From Megachile rotundata (lineage: Eukaryota; Arthropoda; Insecta; Hymenoptera; Megachilidae), in contig NW_027473343.1 in assembly GCF_050947335.1 (NCBI RefSeq), positions 682,001 through 746,000 on the forward strand: a stretch of 64,000 nucleotides of DNA, in the 5' to 3' direction. Below are positions 33,338 to 50,850 of the stretch, piece by piece (position 1 is the first letter of the stretch; each line of letters begins with the position of its first letter). Made by a program: the position numbers and the translations under genes. Under the pieces are notes generated by a model. The model did no database searches. It had not been told where the DNA came from and saw only the letters and a program-made list of their open reading frames with translations.

Positions 33338-36300
33338 ACAATCACAATCATACCATCACAATCATACAATCACAATCATACAATCACAATCATACTATCA
33401 CAATCATAAAATCACAATCATGCAATCACAATCATACAATCACAATCATACAATCACAATCGTACAATCACAATCATACAATCACAAACATACAATCACA
33501 ATCATACAATCACAAAAATACAAACATGATCATACAATCACAATCATACGATCGCAATCATACAATCACAATCATACCATCACAATCATACAAGCACAAT
33601 CATACAATCATAATCATACAATTACAATCATACATCACAATCATACAATCACAATCATACAATCGCAATCATACAACTACCATCACCCAAATACAATCAT
33701 ACAATCACAATCATACAATAATAATCATACAATCACAATCATACAATCACAGTCATACAATCACAATCTTATAATCACAATCATACTATCACAATCATAC
33801 AATCATAATCATACAATCACAATCATACAATCACAATCGTAAAATCACAACCGTACAATCACAATCGCACAATCACAATCATACAATCACAGTCATACAA
33901 TCACAATCATACAATCACAATCATACGATCGCAATCATACAATCACAATCATACCATCACAATCATACAATCACAATCATACAATCATAATCATACAATT
34001 ACAATCATACATCACAATCATACAATCACAATCATACAATCGCAATCATACAACTACAATCTCCCAAATACAATCATACAATCACAATCATACAATCACA
34101 AACATACAATCACAATCATACTATCACAATCATACAAACACAATCATACAATCACAATCATACAATCACAATCATACAATCACAATCATACAACCACAAT
34201 CAGACAATCACAATCATACAGTCACAATCATACAATCACAGTCATATAATCACAGTCATACAATCACAATCATACTATCACTATCATACAATCACAATCA
34301 TACAATCACAGTCATACAATCTCAATCATACAATCACAATCATACCATCACAATCATACAATCACAGTCATACAATCACAGTCATACAATCACAATCATA
34401 CAATCACAATCATACAGTCACATCATACAATCACAATCATACAATCACAATCATTCTATCGCAATCATACAATCACAATCATACCATCACAATCATACAA
34501 TCACAACCATACAATCATAATCATACAATCACAATAATACAATCATAATCATACAATCACAATCATACAATCGCAATCATACAATCACAATCATACAACC
34601 ACAATCATACTATCACAATCATACAATCACAATCATACAATCACAATCATTCTATCGCAATCATACAATCACAATCATACCATCACAATCATACAATCAC
34701 AACCATACAATCATAATCATACAATCACAATAATACAATCATAATCATACAATCACAATCATACAATCGCAATCATACAATCACAATCATACAACCACAA
34801 TCATACTATCACAATCATACAATCACAATCATACAATCACAATCATACAATCACAATCATACAATCACAGTCATACAATCACAATCTTACAATCACAATC
34901 ATACAATCACAATCATACAATCACAGTCATACAATTACAGTCATACAATCACAATCTTACTATCACAATCATACAATCACAATCATACTATCACAATCAT
35001 ACAATCACAATCATACAATCACAATCATACAATCACAGTCATACAATCACAATCTTACAAACACAATCATACTATCCCAATCATGCAATCACAATCATAC
35101 AATCAATATCATACAATCACAATCATACAATCGCAATCCTTCAATTGCAATCTCCAAAATACAATCTCCCCAATACAATCATACAATCACAATCATACAA
35201 TCATAATCATACAATCACAATCATACAATCACAATCATACAATCACAATCATACATCACAATCATACAATCGCAATCATACACCCGCAATCAGACAATTA
35301 CAATCAAAATCATACAATCGCAATCTTACGATCACAATCATACAATCACAATCATACAATAACAATCATACAATCACAATCATACAATCACAATCATACA
35401 ATCACAATCATACAATCACAATCATACAATCACAATCATGCCATCACAATCATACGATCACAATCATACAATCACAATCATACCATCACAATCACACAAT
35501 CACAGTCATACAATCACAGTCATACGATCACAATCATACAAACACAATCATACAATCACAATCATACAATCACAATCATGCAATCACAACCATACAATCG
35601 CAATCATACAATCACAATCATACAATCACAATCATACTATCACAATCGTAAAATCACAATCATGCAATCACAATCATACAATCACAATCATACAATCACA
35701 ATCATACAATCACAGTCATGCAATCACAATCTTACAATCACAATCATACAATCACAATCGTACAATCGCAATCATACAACTACCATCTCCCAAATACAAT
35801 CATACAATCACAATCATACAATCACAATCATACAATCACAATCATACAATCACAATCATACAATCACAGTCATACAATCACAATCTTACAATCACAATCA
35901 TACAATCACAATCTTACAAACACAATCATACTATCCCAATCATACAATCACAATCATACAATCACAATCATACAATCAATATCATACTATCACAATCATG
36001 CAATCACAATCATACAATCATAATCAGACAATGACAATCATACAATCACAATCATACAATCACAATCATACATCACAATCATACAATCACAATCGTACAA
36101 TCGCAATCATACAACTACCATCTCCCAAATACAATCATACAATCACAATCATACAATCACAATCATACAATCACAATCATACAATCACAATCATACAATC
36201 ACAGTCATACAATCACAATCTTACAATCACAATCATACAATCACAATCATACAATCACAATCATACAATCACAATCATACAATCACAGTCATACAATCAC

Positions 36301-37834
36301 AATCTTACAATCACAATCATACAATCACAATCATACAATCACAGTCATACAATTACAGTCATACAATCACAATCTTACAATCACAATCATACAATCACAA
36401 TCATACTATCACAATCATACAATCACAATCATACAATCACAATCATACAATCACAGTCATACAATCACAATCTTACAAACACAATCATACTATCCCAATC
36501 ATACAATCACAATCATACAATCACAATCATACAATCAATATCATACTATCACAATCATACAATCACAATCATGCAATCACAATCATACAATCGCATTCAT
36601 ACAATCACAATCATACAATCACAATCATACTATCACAATCGTAAAATCACAATCATGCAATCACAATCATACAATCACAATCATACAATCACAATCATAC
36701 AATCACAGTCATGCAATCACAATCTTACAATCACAATCATACAATCACAATCTTACAATCACAATCATACAATCACAATCATACAATCACAATCATACAA
36801 TCACAGTCATGCAATCACAATCTTACAATCACAATCATACAATCACAATCTTACAATCACAATCATACAATCACAATCATACAATCGCAATCCTACAATT
36901 GCAATCTCCAAAATACAATCTCCCCAATAGAATCATACAATCACAAGCATACAATCATAATCATACAATCACAATCATACAATCACAATCATACAATCAC
37001 AATCATACATCACAATCATACAATCGCAATCATACACCCACAATCAGACAATTACAATCAAAATCATACAATCGCAATCTTACGATCACAATCATACAAT
37101 CACAATCATACAATAACAATCATACAATCACAATCATACAATCACAATCATACAATCACAATCATACAATCACAATCATACAATCACAATCATACAATCA
37201 CAGTCATACAATCACAATCTTACAAACACAATCATACTATCCCAATCATACAATCACAATCATACAATCACAATCATACAATCAATATCATACAATCACA
37301 ATCATACAATCACAATCATGCAATCACAATCATACAATCGCATTCATACAATCGCAATCATACAATCACAATCATACAATCACAATCATACAATGACAAT
37401 CATATAATCACAATCATACCATCACAATCATACAATGGCAATCATACAATCACAATCATACTATCACAATCATAAAATCACAATCATGCAATCACAATCA
37501 TACAATCACAATCATACAATCACAATCATACAATCACAGTCATACAATCACAATCTTACAATCACAATCATACAATCACAATCTTACAATCACAATCATA
37601 CAATCACAATCATACAATCGCAATCATACATCACAATCATACAATCACAATCGTACAATCGCAATCATACAACTACCATCTTCCAAATACAATCATACAA
37701 TCACAATCATACAATCACAATCATACTATTACAATCATACAATCACAATCATACAATCACAATCATACAATCACAATCATACAATCACAATCATACAATC
37801 ACAATCATACAATCACAGTCATACAATCACAATC
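33338..37834. repeat. 4.3-kb tandem duplication, copy 2, with a 629-bp insertion
   Basis: This matches copy 1 at 4,318 bp up to about 35,621, then at 4,947 bp from about 36,600 to 37,834. The extra 629 bp is 45 monomers minus one base. It includes a 13-bp TACATCAC variant near 36,070, which accounts for the missing base. Copy 2 parts from copy 1 at about 37,835, where CTTAC faces CATAC at 32,888. Confidence 0.8.
34105..35621. repeat. 1.57-kb recurring segment, copy 3 of 3
   Basis: This copy arose with the 4,318-bp tandem duplication that produced 33,338-37,834. It is cut short at about 35,621, where an extra monomer and a CGTAAAATC variant appear instead of the copy 2 continuation. Confidence 0.72.
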
Positions 37835-38009
37835 TTACAATCACAATCATACAATCACAATCATACAATCACAATCATACAATCACAGTCATACAATCAC
37901 AATCTTACAATCACAATCATACAATCACAATCATACAATCACAGTCATACAATTACAGTCATACAATCACAATCTTACAATCACAATCATACAATCACAA
38001 TCATACTAT

Positions 38010-41000
38010 CACAATCATACAATCACAATCATACAATCACAATCATACAATCACAGTCATACAATCACAATCTTACAAACACAATCATACTATCCCAATC
38101 ATACAATCACAATCATACAATCACAATCATACAATCAATATCATACAATCACAATCATACAATCAATATCATACAATCACAATCATACAATCACAATCAT
38201 GCAATCACAATCATACAATCGCATTCATACAATCGCAATCATACAATCACAATCATACAATCACAATCATACAATGACAATCATATAATCACAATCATAC
38301 CATCACAATCATACAATCGCAATCATACAATCACAATCATACTTTCACAATCATACAATCACAATCATACAATCACAATCATACAATCACAGTCATACAA
38401 TCACAATCTTACAATCACAATCATACAATCACAATCATACAATCACAGTCATACAATCACAGTCATACAATCACAATCATACTATCACAATCATACAGTC
38501 ACAATCATACAATCACAATCATACAATCGCAATCTTACTATCACAATCATACAGTCACAATCATACAATCACAATCATACAATCACAATCATACTATCGC
38601 AATCATACAATCGCAATCATACCATCACAATCATACAGTCACAACCATACAATCATAATCATACAATCACAATCATACAATCATAATCATACAATCCCAT
38701 TCATACAATCGCAATCATACAATCACAATCATACAATCCCATTCATACAATCGCAATCTTACAATCACAATCATACCATCACAATCATACAGTCACAACC
38801 ATACAATCATAATCATACAATCACAATCATACAATCATAATCATACAATCACAATCATACTATCGCAATCATACAATCACAATCATACAATCACAATCAT
38901 GCAATCACAATCATACAATCCCATTCATACAATCGCAATCTTACAATCACAATCATACCATCACAATCATACAATCGCAATCATACAATCACAATCATAC
39001 TATCACAATCATAAAATCACAATCATGCCATCACAATCATACAATCACAATCATACAATCACAATCGTACAATCACAATCATACAATCACAATCATACAA
39101 TCACAATCATACAATCACAAAAATACAAACATGATCATACAATCACAATCATACGATCGCAATCATACAATCACAATCATACCATCACAATCATACAATC
39201 ACAATCATACAATCATAATCATACAATTACAATCATACATCACAATCATACAATCACAATCATACAATCGCAATCATACAACTACCATCACCCAAATACA
39301 ATCATACAATCACAATCATACAATCACAATCGTACAATCACAATCGTACAATCACAATCATACAATCACAATCATACAATCACAATCATACTATCACAAT
39401 CATACAATCACAATCATACATTCACAATCATACAATCACAATCATACAATCACAGTCATACAATCACAATCTTACAATCACAATCATACAATCACAATCA
39501 TACAATCACAGTCATACAATCACAGTCATACAATCGCAATCCTACAATTACAATCTCCCAAATACAATCATACAATCACAATCATACAATCATAATCATA
39601 CAATCACAATCATACAATCACAATCATACAATCACAGTCATACAATCACAATCATACAATCACAATCATACAATCACAGTCGTACAATCACAATCCTACA
39701 ATCACTATCATACTATCACAATCATACAATCACAATCATACAATCACAATCATACAATCACAATCATACAATCACAATCATACATACAAAATCATGCAAT
39801 CTCAATCATACAATCACAATCATGCAATCACAATCATACAATCATAATCATACAATGACAATCATACAATCACAATCATACAATCACAATCATACAATCA
39901 CAATCATACAATCACAATCATACAATCACAATCATACAATCACAATCATACAATCACAATCATACAATCACAAAAATACAATCATAATCATACAATCACA
40001 ATCTTACAATCACAATCATACAATCACAATCATACAATCACAGTCATACAATCACAGTCATACAATCGCAATCCTACAATTACAATCTCCAAAATACAAT
40101 CTCCCAAATACAATCATACAATCACAATCATACAATCATAATCATACAATTACAATCATACATCACAATCATACAATCACAATCATACAATCGCAATCAT
40201 ACAACTACCATCACCCAAATACAATCATACAATCACAATCATGCAATCACAATTATACAATCCCATTCATACAATCGCAATCTTACAATCACAATCATAC
40301 AATCACAATCATACAATCACAAAAATACAATCATAATCATACAATCACAATCATACAATCGCAATCATACAATCACAATCGTACTATCACAATCATACAA
40401 TCACAATCATACAATCACAATCATACATTCAAAGTCATGCAATCACAATCATACAATCACAATCATGCAATCACAATCGTACAATCGCAATCATACAATC
40501 ACAATCATACAATCACAATCATACTATCGCAGTCATACAATCACAATCATACAATCACAATCATGCAATCACAATCATACAATCCCATTCATACAATCGC
40601 AATCTTACAATCACAATCATACAATCACAATCTTACAATCACAATCATACAATCACAAAAATACAATCATAATCATACAATCACAATCATACAATCGCAA
40701 TCATACAATCACAATCATACTATCACAATCATACAGTCACAATCATAAAATCACAATCATACATTCAAAGTCATGCAATCACAATCATACAATCACAATC
40801 ATACAATCACAATCATGCAATCACAATCGTACAATCACAATCGTACTATCACAATCGCACAATCACAATCGCACAATCACAATCATACAATCACAATCAT
40901 ACTATCACAATCATACAATCACAATCATACAATCACAATCATACATTCAAAGTCATGCAATCACAATCATACAATCACAATCATGCAATCACAATCGTAC

Positions 41001-42387
41001 AATCACAATCGTACAATCACAATTGCACAATCACAATCGCACAATCACAATCATACAATCACAGTCATACAATCACAATCATACAATCACAATCATACTA
41101 TCACAATCATACAATCACAATCATACAATCACAATCATACAATCAATATCATACAATCACAATCATACAATCACAATCATGCAATCACAATCATACAATC
41201 GCTTTCATACAATCGCAATCATACAATCACAATCATACAATCACAATCGTACAATCACAATCATACAATCACAATCATACAATCACAATCATACAATCAC
41301 AAAAATACAATCATAATCATACAATCACAATCATACGATCACAATCATACTATCACAATCATACTATCGCAATCATACAATCACAATCATACTATCACAG
41401 TCATACAATCACAATCTTAGAATCACAATCATACAATCACAATCATACAATCACAATCATACAATCACAGTCATACAATCACAGTCATACAATCACAATC
41501 ATACTATCACAATCATACAGTCACAATCATACAATCACAATCATACAATCACAATCATACTATGGCAATCATACAATCGCAATCATACCATCACAATCAT
41601 ACAGTCACAACCATACAATCATAATCATACAATCACAATCATACAATCATAATCATACAATCACAATCATACAATCGCAATCATACAATCACAATCATAC
41701 AATCCCATTCATACAATCGCAATCTTACTATCACAATCATACAGTCACAATCATACAATCACAATCATACAATCACAATCATACTGTCGCAATCATACAA
41801 TCGCAATCATACCATCACAATCATACAGTCACAACCATACAATCATAATCATACAACCACAATCATACAATCATAATCATGCAATCCCATTCATACAATC
41901 GCAATCATACAATCACAATCATACTATCGCAATCATACAATCACAATCATACAATGACAATCATGCAATCACAATGATACAATCCCATTCATACAATCGC
42001 AATCTTACAATCACAATCATACCATCACAATCATACAATCGCAATCATACAATCACAATCATACTATCACAATCATAAAATCACAATCATGCAATCACAA
42101 TCATACAATCACAATCATACAATCACAATCGTACAATCACAATCATACAATCACAAACATACAATCACAATCATACAATCACAAAAATACAACCATGATC
42201 ATACAATCACAATCATACGATCGCAATCATACAATCACAATCATACCATCACAATCATACAATCACAATCATACAATCATAATCATACAATTACAATCAT
42301 ACATCACAATCATACAATCACAATCATACAATCGCAATCATACAACTACCATCACCCAAATACAATCATACAATCACAATCATACAA
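38010..42387. repeat. 4.4-kb segment, copy 2 of the 24.9-29.4-kb block
   Basis: This carries the same ordered fingerprints as 24,910-29,399. Differences are whole-monomer gains and losses plus scattered substitutions. Examples are two extra monomers with a second CAATATC near 38,136, and CTTTC near 38,342 where copy 1 has CTATC. The match ends near 42,388, where copy 1 instead has CAATAATAATC. Its last ~730 bp are also the start of the following 9.2-kb unit. Confidence 0.8.
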
Positions 42388-45300
42388 TCACAATCATACA
42401 ATCACAATCATACCATCACAATCATACCATCACAATCATACAATCACAATCATACAATCATAATCATACAATTACAATCATACATCACAATCATACAATC
42501 ACAATCATACAATCGCAATCATACAACTACCATCACCCAAATACAATCATACAATCACAATCATACAATCACAATCATACAATCACAATCGTACAATCAC
42601 AATCATACAATCACAATCATACAATCACAATCATACTATCACAATCATACAATCACAATCATACATTCACAATCATACAATCACAATCATACAATCACAG
42701 TCATACAATCACAATCTTACAATCACAATCATACAATCACAATCATACAATCACAGTCATACAATCACAGTCATACAATCGCAATCCTACAATTACAATC
42801 TCCCAAATACAATCATACAATCACAATCATACAATCATAATCATACAATCACAATCATACAATCACAATCATACAATCACAGTCATACAATCACAATCTT
42901 ACAATCACAATCATACTATCACAATCATACAATCACAATCATACAATCACAATCATACATACAAAATCATGCAATCTCAATCATACAATCACAATCATGC
43001 AAACACAATCATACAATCATAATCATACAATGACAATCATACAATCACAATCATACAATCACAATCATACAATCACAATCATACGATCACAATCATACAA
43101 TCACAATCATACAATCACAATCATACAATCACAAAAATACAATCATAATCATACAATCACAATCTTACAATCACAATCATACAATTACAATCATACATCA
43201 CAATCATACAATCACAATCATACAATCGCAATCATACAACTACCATCACCCAAATACAATCATACAATCACAATCATGCAATCACAATTATACAATCCCA
43301 TTCATACAATCGCAATCTTACAATCACAATCATACAATCACAATCATACAATCACAAAAATACAATCATAATCATACAATCACAATCATACAATCGCAAT
43401 CATACAATCACAATCGTACTATCACAATCATACAATCACAATCATACAATCACAATCATACAATCACAATCATACATTCAAAGTCATGCAATCACAATCA
43501 TACAATCACAATCATGCAATCACAATCGTACAATCGCAATCATACAATCACAATCATACAATCACAATCATACTATCGCAATCATACAATAACAATCATA
43601 CAATCACAATCATGCAATCACAATCATACAATCCCATTCATACAATCGCAATCTTACAATCACAATCATACAATCACAATCTTACAATCACAATCATACA
43701 ATCACAAAAATACAATCATAATCAAACAATCACAATCATACAATCGCAATCATACAATCACAATCATACTATCACAATCATACAATCACAATCATAAAAT
43801 CACAATCATACATTCAAAGTCATGCAATCACAATCATACCATCACAATCATACAATCACAATCATGCAATCACAATCGTACAATCACAATCGTACAATCA
43901 CAATCGCACAATCACAATCGCACAATCACAATCATACAATCACAGTCATACAATCACAATCATACAATCACAATCATACTATCACAATCATACAATCACA
44001 ATCATACAATCACAATCATACAATCAATATCATACAATCACAATCATACAATCACAATCATGCAATCACAATCATACAATCACAATCATACTATCACAAT
44101 CATACAATCACAATCATACAATCACAATCATACATTCAAAGTCATGCAATCACAATCATACAATCACAATCATACTATCACAATCATACAATCACAATCA
44201 TACAATCACAATCATACAATCAATATCATACAATCACAATCATACAATCACAATCATGCAATCACAGTCATACAATCACAGTCATACAATCACAATCATA
44301 CTATCACAATCATACAGTCACAATCATACAATCACAATCATACAATCACAATCATACTATCGCAATCATACGATCGCAATCATACCATCACAATCATACA
44401 GTCACAACCATACAATCATAATCATACAATCACAATCATACAATCATAATCATACCATCACAATCATACAATCGCAATCATACAATCACAATCATGCAAT
44501 CCCATTCATACAATCGCAATCTTACTATCACAATCATACAATCACAGTCATACAATCACAATCTTACAATCACAATCATACAATCACAATCATACAATCA
44601 CAGTCATACAATCACAGTCATACAATCGCAATCCTACAATTACAATCTCCCAAATACAATCATACAATCACAATCATACAATCATAACCATACAATCACA
44701 ATCATACAATCACAATCATACAATCACAGTCATACAATCACAATCTTACAATCACAATCATACTATCACAATCATACAATCACAATCATACAATCACAAT
44801 CATACTATCACAATCATACAATCACAATCATACAATCACAATCATACAATCACAGTCATACAATCACAATCCTACAATCACTATCATACTATCACAATCA
44901 TACAATCACAATCATACAATCACAATCATACAATCACAATCATACAATCACAATCATACATACAAAATCATGCAATCTCTATCATACAATCACAATCATG
45001 CAATCACAATCATACAATCATAATCATACAATCACAATCATACAATCACAATCATACAATCACAATCATACAATCACAATCATACAATCACAATCATACA
45101 ATCACAATCATACAATCACAATCATACAATCACAATCATACAATCACAATCATACAATCACAATCATACAATCACAATCATACAATCACAAAAATACAAT
45201 CATAATCATACAATCACAATCTTACAATCACAATCATACAATCACAATCATACAATCACAGTCATACAATCACAGTCATACAATCGCAATCCTACAATTA

Positions 45301-48300
45301 CAATCTCCAAAATACAATCTCCCCAATACAATCATACAATCACAATCATACAATCATAATCATACAATTACAATCATACATCACAATCATACAATCACAA
45401 TCATACAATCGCAATCATACAACTACCATCACCCAAATACAATCATACAATCACAATCATGCAATCACAATTATACAATCCCATTCATACAATCGCAATC
45501 TTACAATCACAATCATACAATCACAATCATACTATCGCAATCATACAATCGCAATCATACCATCACAATCATACAGTCACCACCATACAATCATAATCGT
45601 ACAATCACAATCGCACAATCACAATCGCACAATCACAATCATACAATCACAGTCATACAATCACAATCATACAATCACAATCATACTATCACAATCATAC
45701 AATCACAATCATACAATCACAATCATACAATCAATATCATACAATCACAATCATACAATCACAATCATGCAATCACAATCATACAATCGCTTTCATACAA
45801 TCGCAATCATACAATCACAATCATACAATCACAATCATACAATCACAGACATACAATCACAATCTTACAATCACAATCATACAATCACAATCATACAGTC
45901 ACAATCATACAATCACAATCACACAATCACAATCATACTATCGCAATCATACAATCGCAATCATACCATCACAATCATACAGTCACAACCATACAATCAT
46001 AATCATACAATCACAATCATACAATCATAATCATGCAATCGCAATCATACAATCGCAATCATACAATCACAATCATACAATCACAATCATACTATCGCAA
46101 TCATACAATCACAATCATACAATCACAATCATACAATCACAATCATACAATTACAATCATACAATCACAATCATACAATCACAATCATACAATCACAATC
46201 ATACAATCACAATCATACAATCACAATCATACAATCACAATCATACAATCACAATCATACAATCACAATCATACAATCACAATCATGCAATCACAATCAT
46301 ACAATCACAATCATACAATCGCAATCCTACAATTACAATCTCCAAAATGCAATCTCCCAAATACAATCATACAATCACAATCATACAATCATAATCATAC
46401 AATCACAATCATACAATCACAATCATACAATCACAATCATACAATCACAATCTTACAATCACAATCATACTATCACAATCATACAATCACAATCATACAA
46501 TCACAATCATACTATCACAATCATACAATCACAATCATACAATCACAATCATACAATCACAGTCATACAATCACAATCCTACAATCACTATCATACTATC
46601 ACAATCATACAATCACAATCATACAATCACAATCATACAATCACAATCATACATACAAAATCATGCAATCTCAATCATACAATCACAAACATGCAATCAC
46701 AATCATACAATCATAATCATACAATGACAATCATACAATCATAATCATACAATCACAATCATACAATCACAATCATACAATCACAATCATACAATCACAA
46801 TCATACAATCACAATCATACCATCACAATCATACAATCACAATCATACAATCACAATCATACAACCACAATCAGACAATCACAATCATACAGTAACAATC
46901 ATACAATCACAGTCATATAATCACAGTCATACAATCACAATCATACTATCACTATCATACAATCACAATCATACAATCACAGTCATACAATCGCAATCAT
47001 ACAATCACAATCATACCATCACAATCATACAATCACAGTCATACAATCACAGTCATACAATCACAATCATACAATCACAATCATACAGTCACAATCATAC
47101 AATCACAATCATACAATCACAATCATTCTATCGCAATCATACAATCACAATCATACCATCACAATCATACAATCACAACCATACAATCATAATCATACAA
47201 TCACAATAATACAATCATAATCATACAATCACAATCATACAATCGCAATCATACAATCACAATCATACAATCCCAATCATACTAACACACTCATACAATC
47301 GCAATCATACAATTACAATCTTCCAAATACAATCTCCCAAATACAATCATACAATCACAATCATACAATCAAAATCATACAATCACAATCATGCAATCAC
47401 AATCATACAATCGCAAACATACAATCACAATCATACTATCACAATCCTAAAATCACAATCATGCAATCACAATCATACAATCACAATCATACAATCACAA
47501 TCATACAATCACAAAAATACAATCATAATCATACAATCACAATCATACAATCACAATCATACAATCACAATCATACAATCACAATCATACAATCACAATC
47601 ATACAATCACAATCATACAATCACAATCATACAATCACAATCATACAATCACAATCATACAATCACAAACATACAATCACAATCATACAATCACAATCAT
47701 ACAATCACAATCATACAATCGCAATCATACAATCACAATCATACAATCACAATCATACAATCACAATCATACAATCGCAATCATATAATTACAATCTCCA
47801 AAATACAATCTCCCAAATACAATCATACAATCACAGTCATACAATCACAATCATACAATCACAATCATACTATCACAATCATACAATCCGAATCATACAA
47901 TCACAATCATACAATAATAATCATACAATCACAATCATACAATCACAGTCATACAATCACAATCTTATAATCACAATCATACTATCACAATCATACAATC
48001 ATAATCATACAATCACAATCATACAATCACAATCGTAAAATCACAACCGTACAATCACAATCGCACAATCACAGTCATACAATCACAGTCATACAATCAC
48101 AATCATACAATCACAATCATACGATCGCAATCATACAATCACAATCATACCATCACAATCATACAATCACAATCATACAATCATAATCATACAATTACAA
48201 TCATACAGTCACAATCATACAATCACAATCATGCAATCTCAATCATACAATCACAAACATACCATCACAATCATACAATCACAATCATACAATCATAATC

Positions 48301-50850
48301 ATACAATTACAATCATACATCACAATCATACAATCACAATCATACAATCGCAATCATACAACTACAATCTCCCAAATACAATCTCCCAAATACAATCATA
48401 CAATCACAATCATACAATCACAAACATACAATCACAATCATACTATCACAATCATACAAACACAATCATACAATCACAATCATACAATCACAATCATACA
48501 ATCACAATCATACACCCACAATCAGACAATCACAATCATACAGTCACAATCATACAATCACAGTCATATAATCACAGTCATACAATCACAATCATACTAT
48601 CACTATCATACAATAACAATCATACAATCACAGTCATACAATCGCAATCATACAATCACAATCATACCATCACAATCATACAATCACAGTCATACAATCA
48701 CAGTCATACAATCACAATCATACAATCACAATCATACAGTCACATCATACAATCACAATCATACAATCACAATCATTCTATCGCAATCATACAATCACAA
48801 TCATACCATCACAATCATACAATCACAACCATACAATCATAATCATACAATCACAATAATACAATCATAATCATACAATCACAATCATACAATCGCAATC
48901 ATACAATCACAATCATACAACCACAATCATACTATCACAATCATACAATCACAATCATACAATCACAATCATACAATCAATATCATACAATCACAATCAT
49001 ACAATCGCAATCCTTCAATTGCAATCTCCAAAATACAAACTCCCCAATACAATCATACAATCACAATCATACAATCATAATCATACAATCACAATCATAC
49101 AATCACAATCATACAATCACAATCATACATCACAATCATACAATCGCAATCATACACCCGCAATCAGACAATTACAATCAAAATCATACAATCGCAATCT
49201 TACGATCACAATCATACAATCACAATCATACAATAACAATCATACAATCACAATCATACAATCACAATCATGCAATCTCAATCATACAATCACAAACATG
49301 CAATCACAATCATACAATCATAATCATACAATGACAATCATACAATCATAATCATACAATCACAATCATACAATCACAATCATACAATCACAATCATACA
49401 ATCACAATCATACAATCACAATCATACATACAAAATCATGCAATCTCAATCATACAATCACAAACATGCAATCACAACCATACAATCATAATCATACAAT
49501 GACAATCATACAATCATAATCATACAATCACAATCTTACAATCACAATCATACTATCACAATCATACTATCGCAATCATACTATCACAATCATACAATCA
49601 CAATCGCACAATCACAATCATACAATCACAGTCATACAATCACAATCATACAATCACAATCATACGATCGCAATCATACAATCACAATCATACCATCACA
49701 ATCATACAATCACAATCATACAATCATAATCATACAATTACAATCATACATCACAATCATACAATCACAATCATACAATCGCAATCATACAACTACAATC
49801 TCCCAAATACAATCTCCCAAATACAATCATACAATCACAATCATACAATCACAAACATACAATCACAATCATACTATCACAATCATACAAACACAATCAT
49901 ACAATCACAATCATACAATCACAATCATACAATCACAATCATACAACCACAATCAGACAATCACAATCATACAATAACAATCATACAATCACAGTCATAT
50001 AATCACAGTCATACAATCACAATCATACTATCACTATCATACAATCACAATCATACAATCACAGTCATACAATCGCAATCATACAATCACAATCATACCA
50101 TCACAATCATACAATCACAGTCATACAATCACAGTCATACAATCACAATCATACAATCACAATCATACAGTCACAATCATACAATCACAATCATACAATC
50201 ACAATCATTCTATCGCAATCATACAATCACAATCATACAATCGCAATCATATAATTACAATCTCCAAAATACAATCTCCCAAATACAATCATACAATCAC
50301 AATCATACAATCACAATCATACAATCACAATCATACTATCACAATCATACAATCCGAATCATACAATCACAATCATACAATAATAATCATACAATCACAA
50401 TCATACAATCACAGTCATACAATCACAATCTTATAATCACAATCATACTATCACAATCATACAATCATAATCATACAATCACAATCATACAATCACAATC
50501 GTAAAATCACAACCGTACAATCACAATCGCACAATCACAATCATACAATCACAGTCATACAATCACAATCATACAATCACAATCATACGATCGCAATCAT
50601 ACAATCACAATCATACCATCACAATCATACAATCACAATCATACAATCATAATCATACAATTACAATCATACAATCACAATCATACAATCACAATCATAC
50701 AATCACAAAAATACAATCATAATCATACAATCACAATCATACAATCACGATCATACAATCACAATCATACAATCACAATCATACAATCACAATCATACAA
50801 TCACAAACATACAATCACAATCATACAATCACAATCATACAATCACAATC
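41655..50850. repeat. 9.2-kb tandem duplication, copy 1
   Basis: Ordered fingerprints recur in the next block. Shifts are 9,196 (CTGTCGC, 41,784), 9,322 (CATGATC cassette, 42,183), 8,427 (near 43,820), 8,119 (CATACAAAATC, 46,652), 8,147 (CGATCG, 48,122), 9,411 (49,427) and 9,404 bp (CACGATC, 50,748). The changing shift shows repeated insertion and deletion since the duplication, so it is older or less homogenised than the 8.1-kb pair. No gene is seen. Confidence 0.8.
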
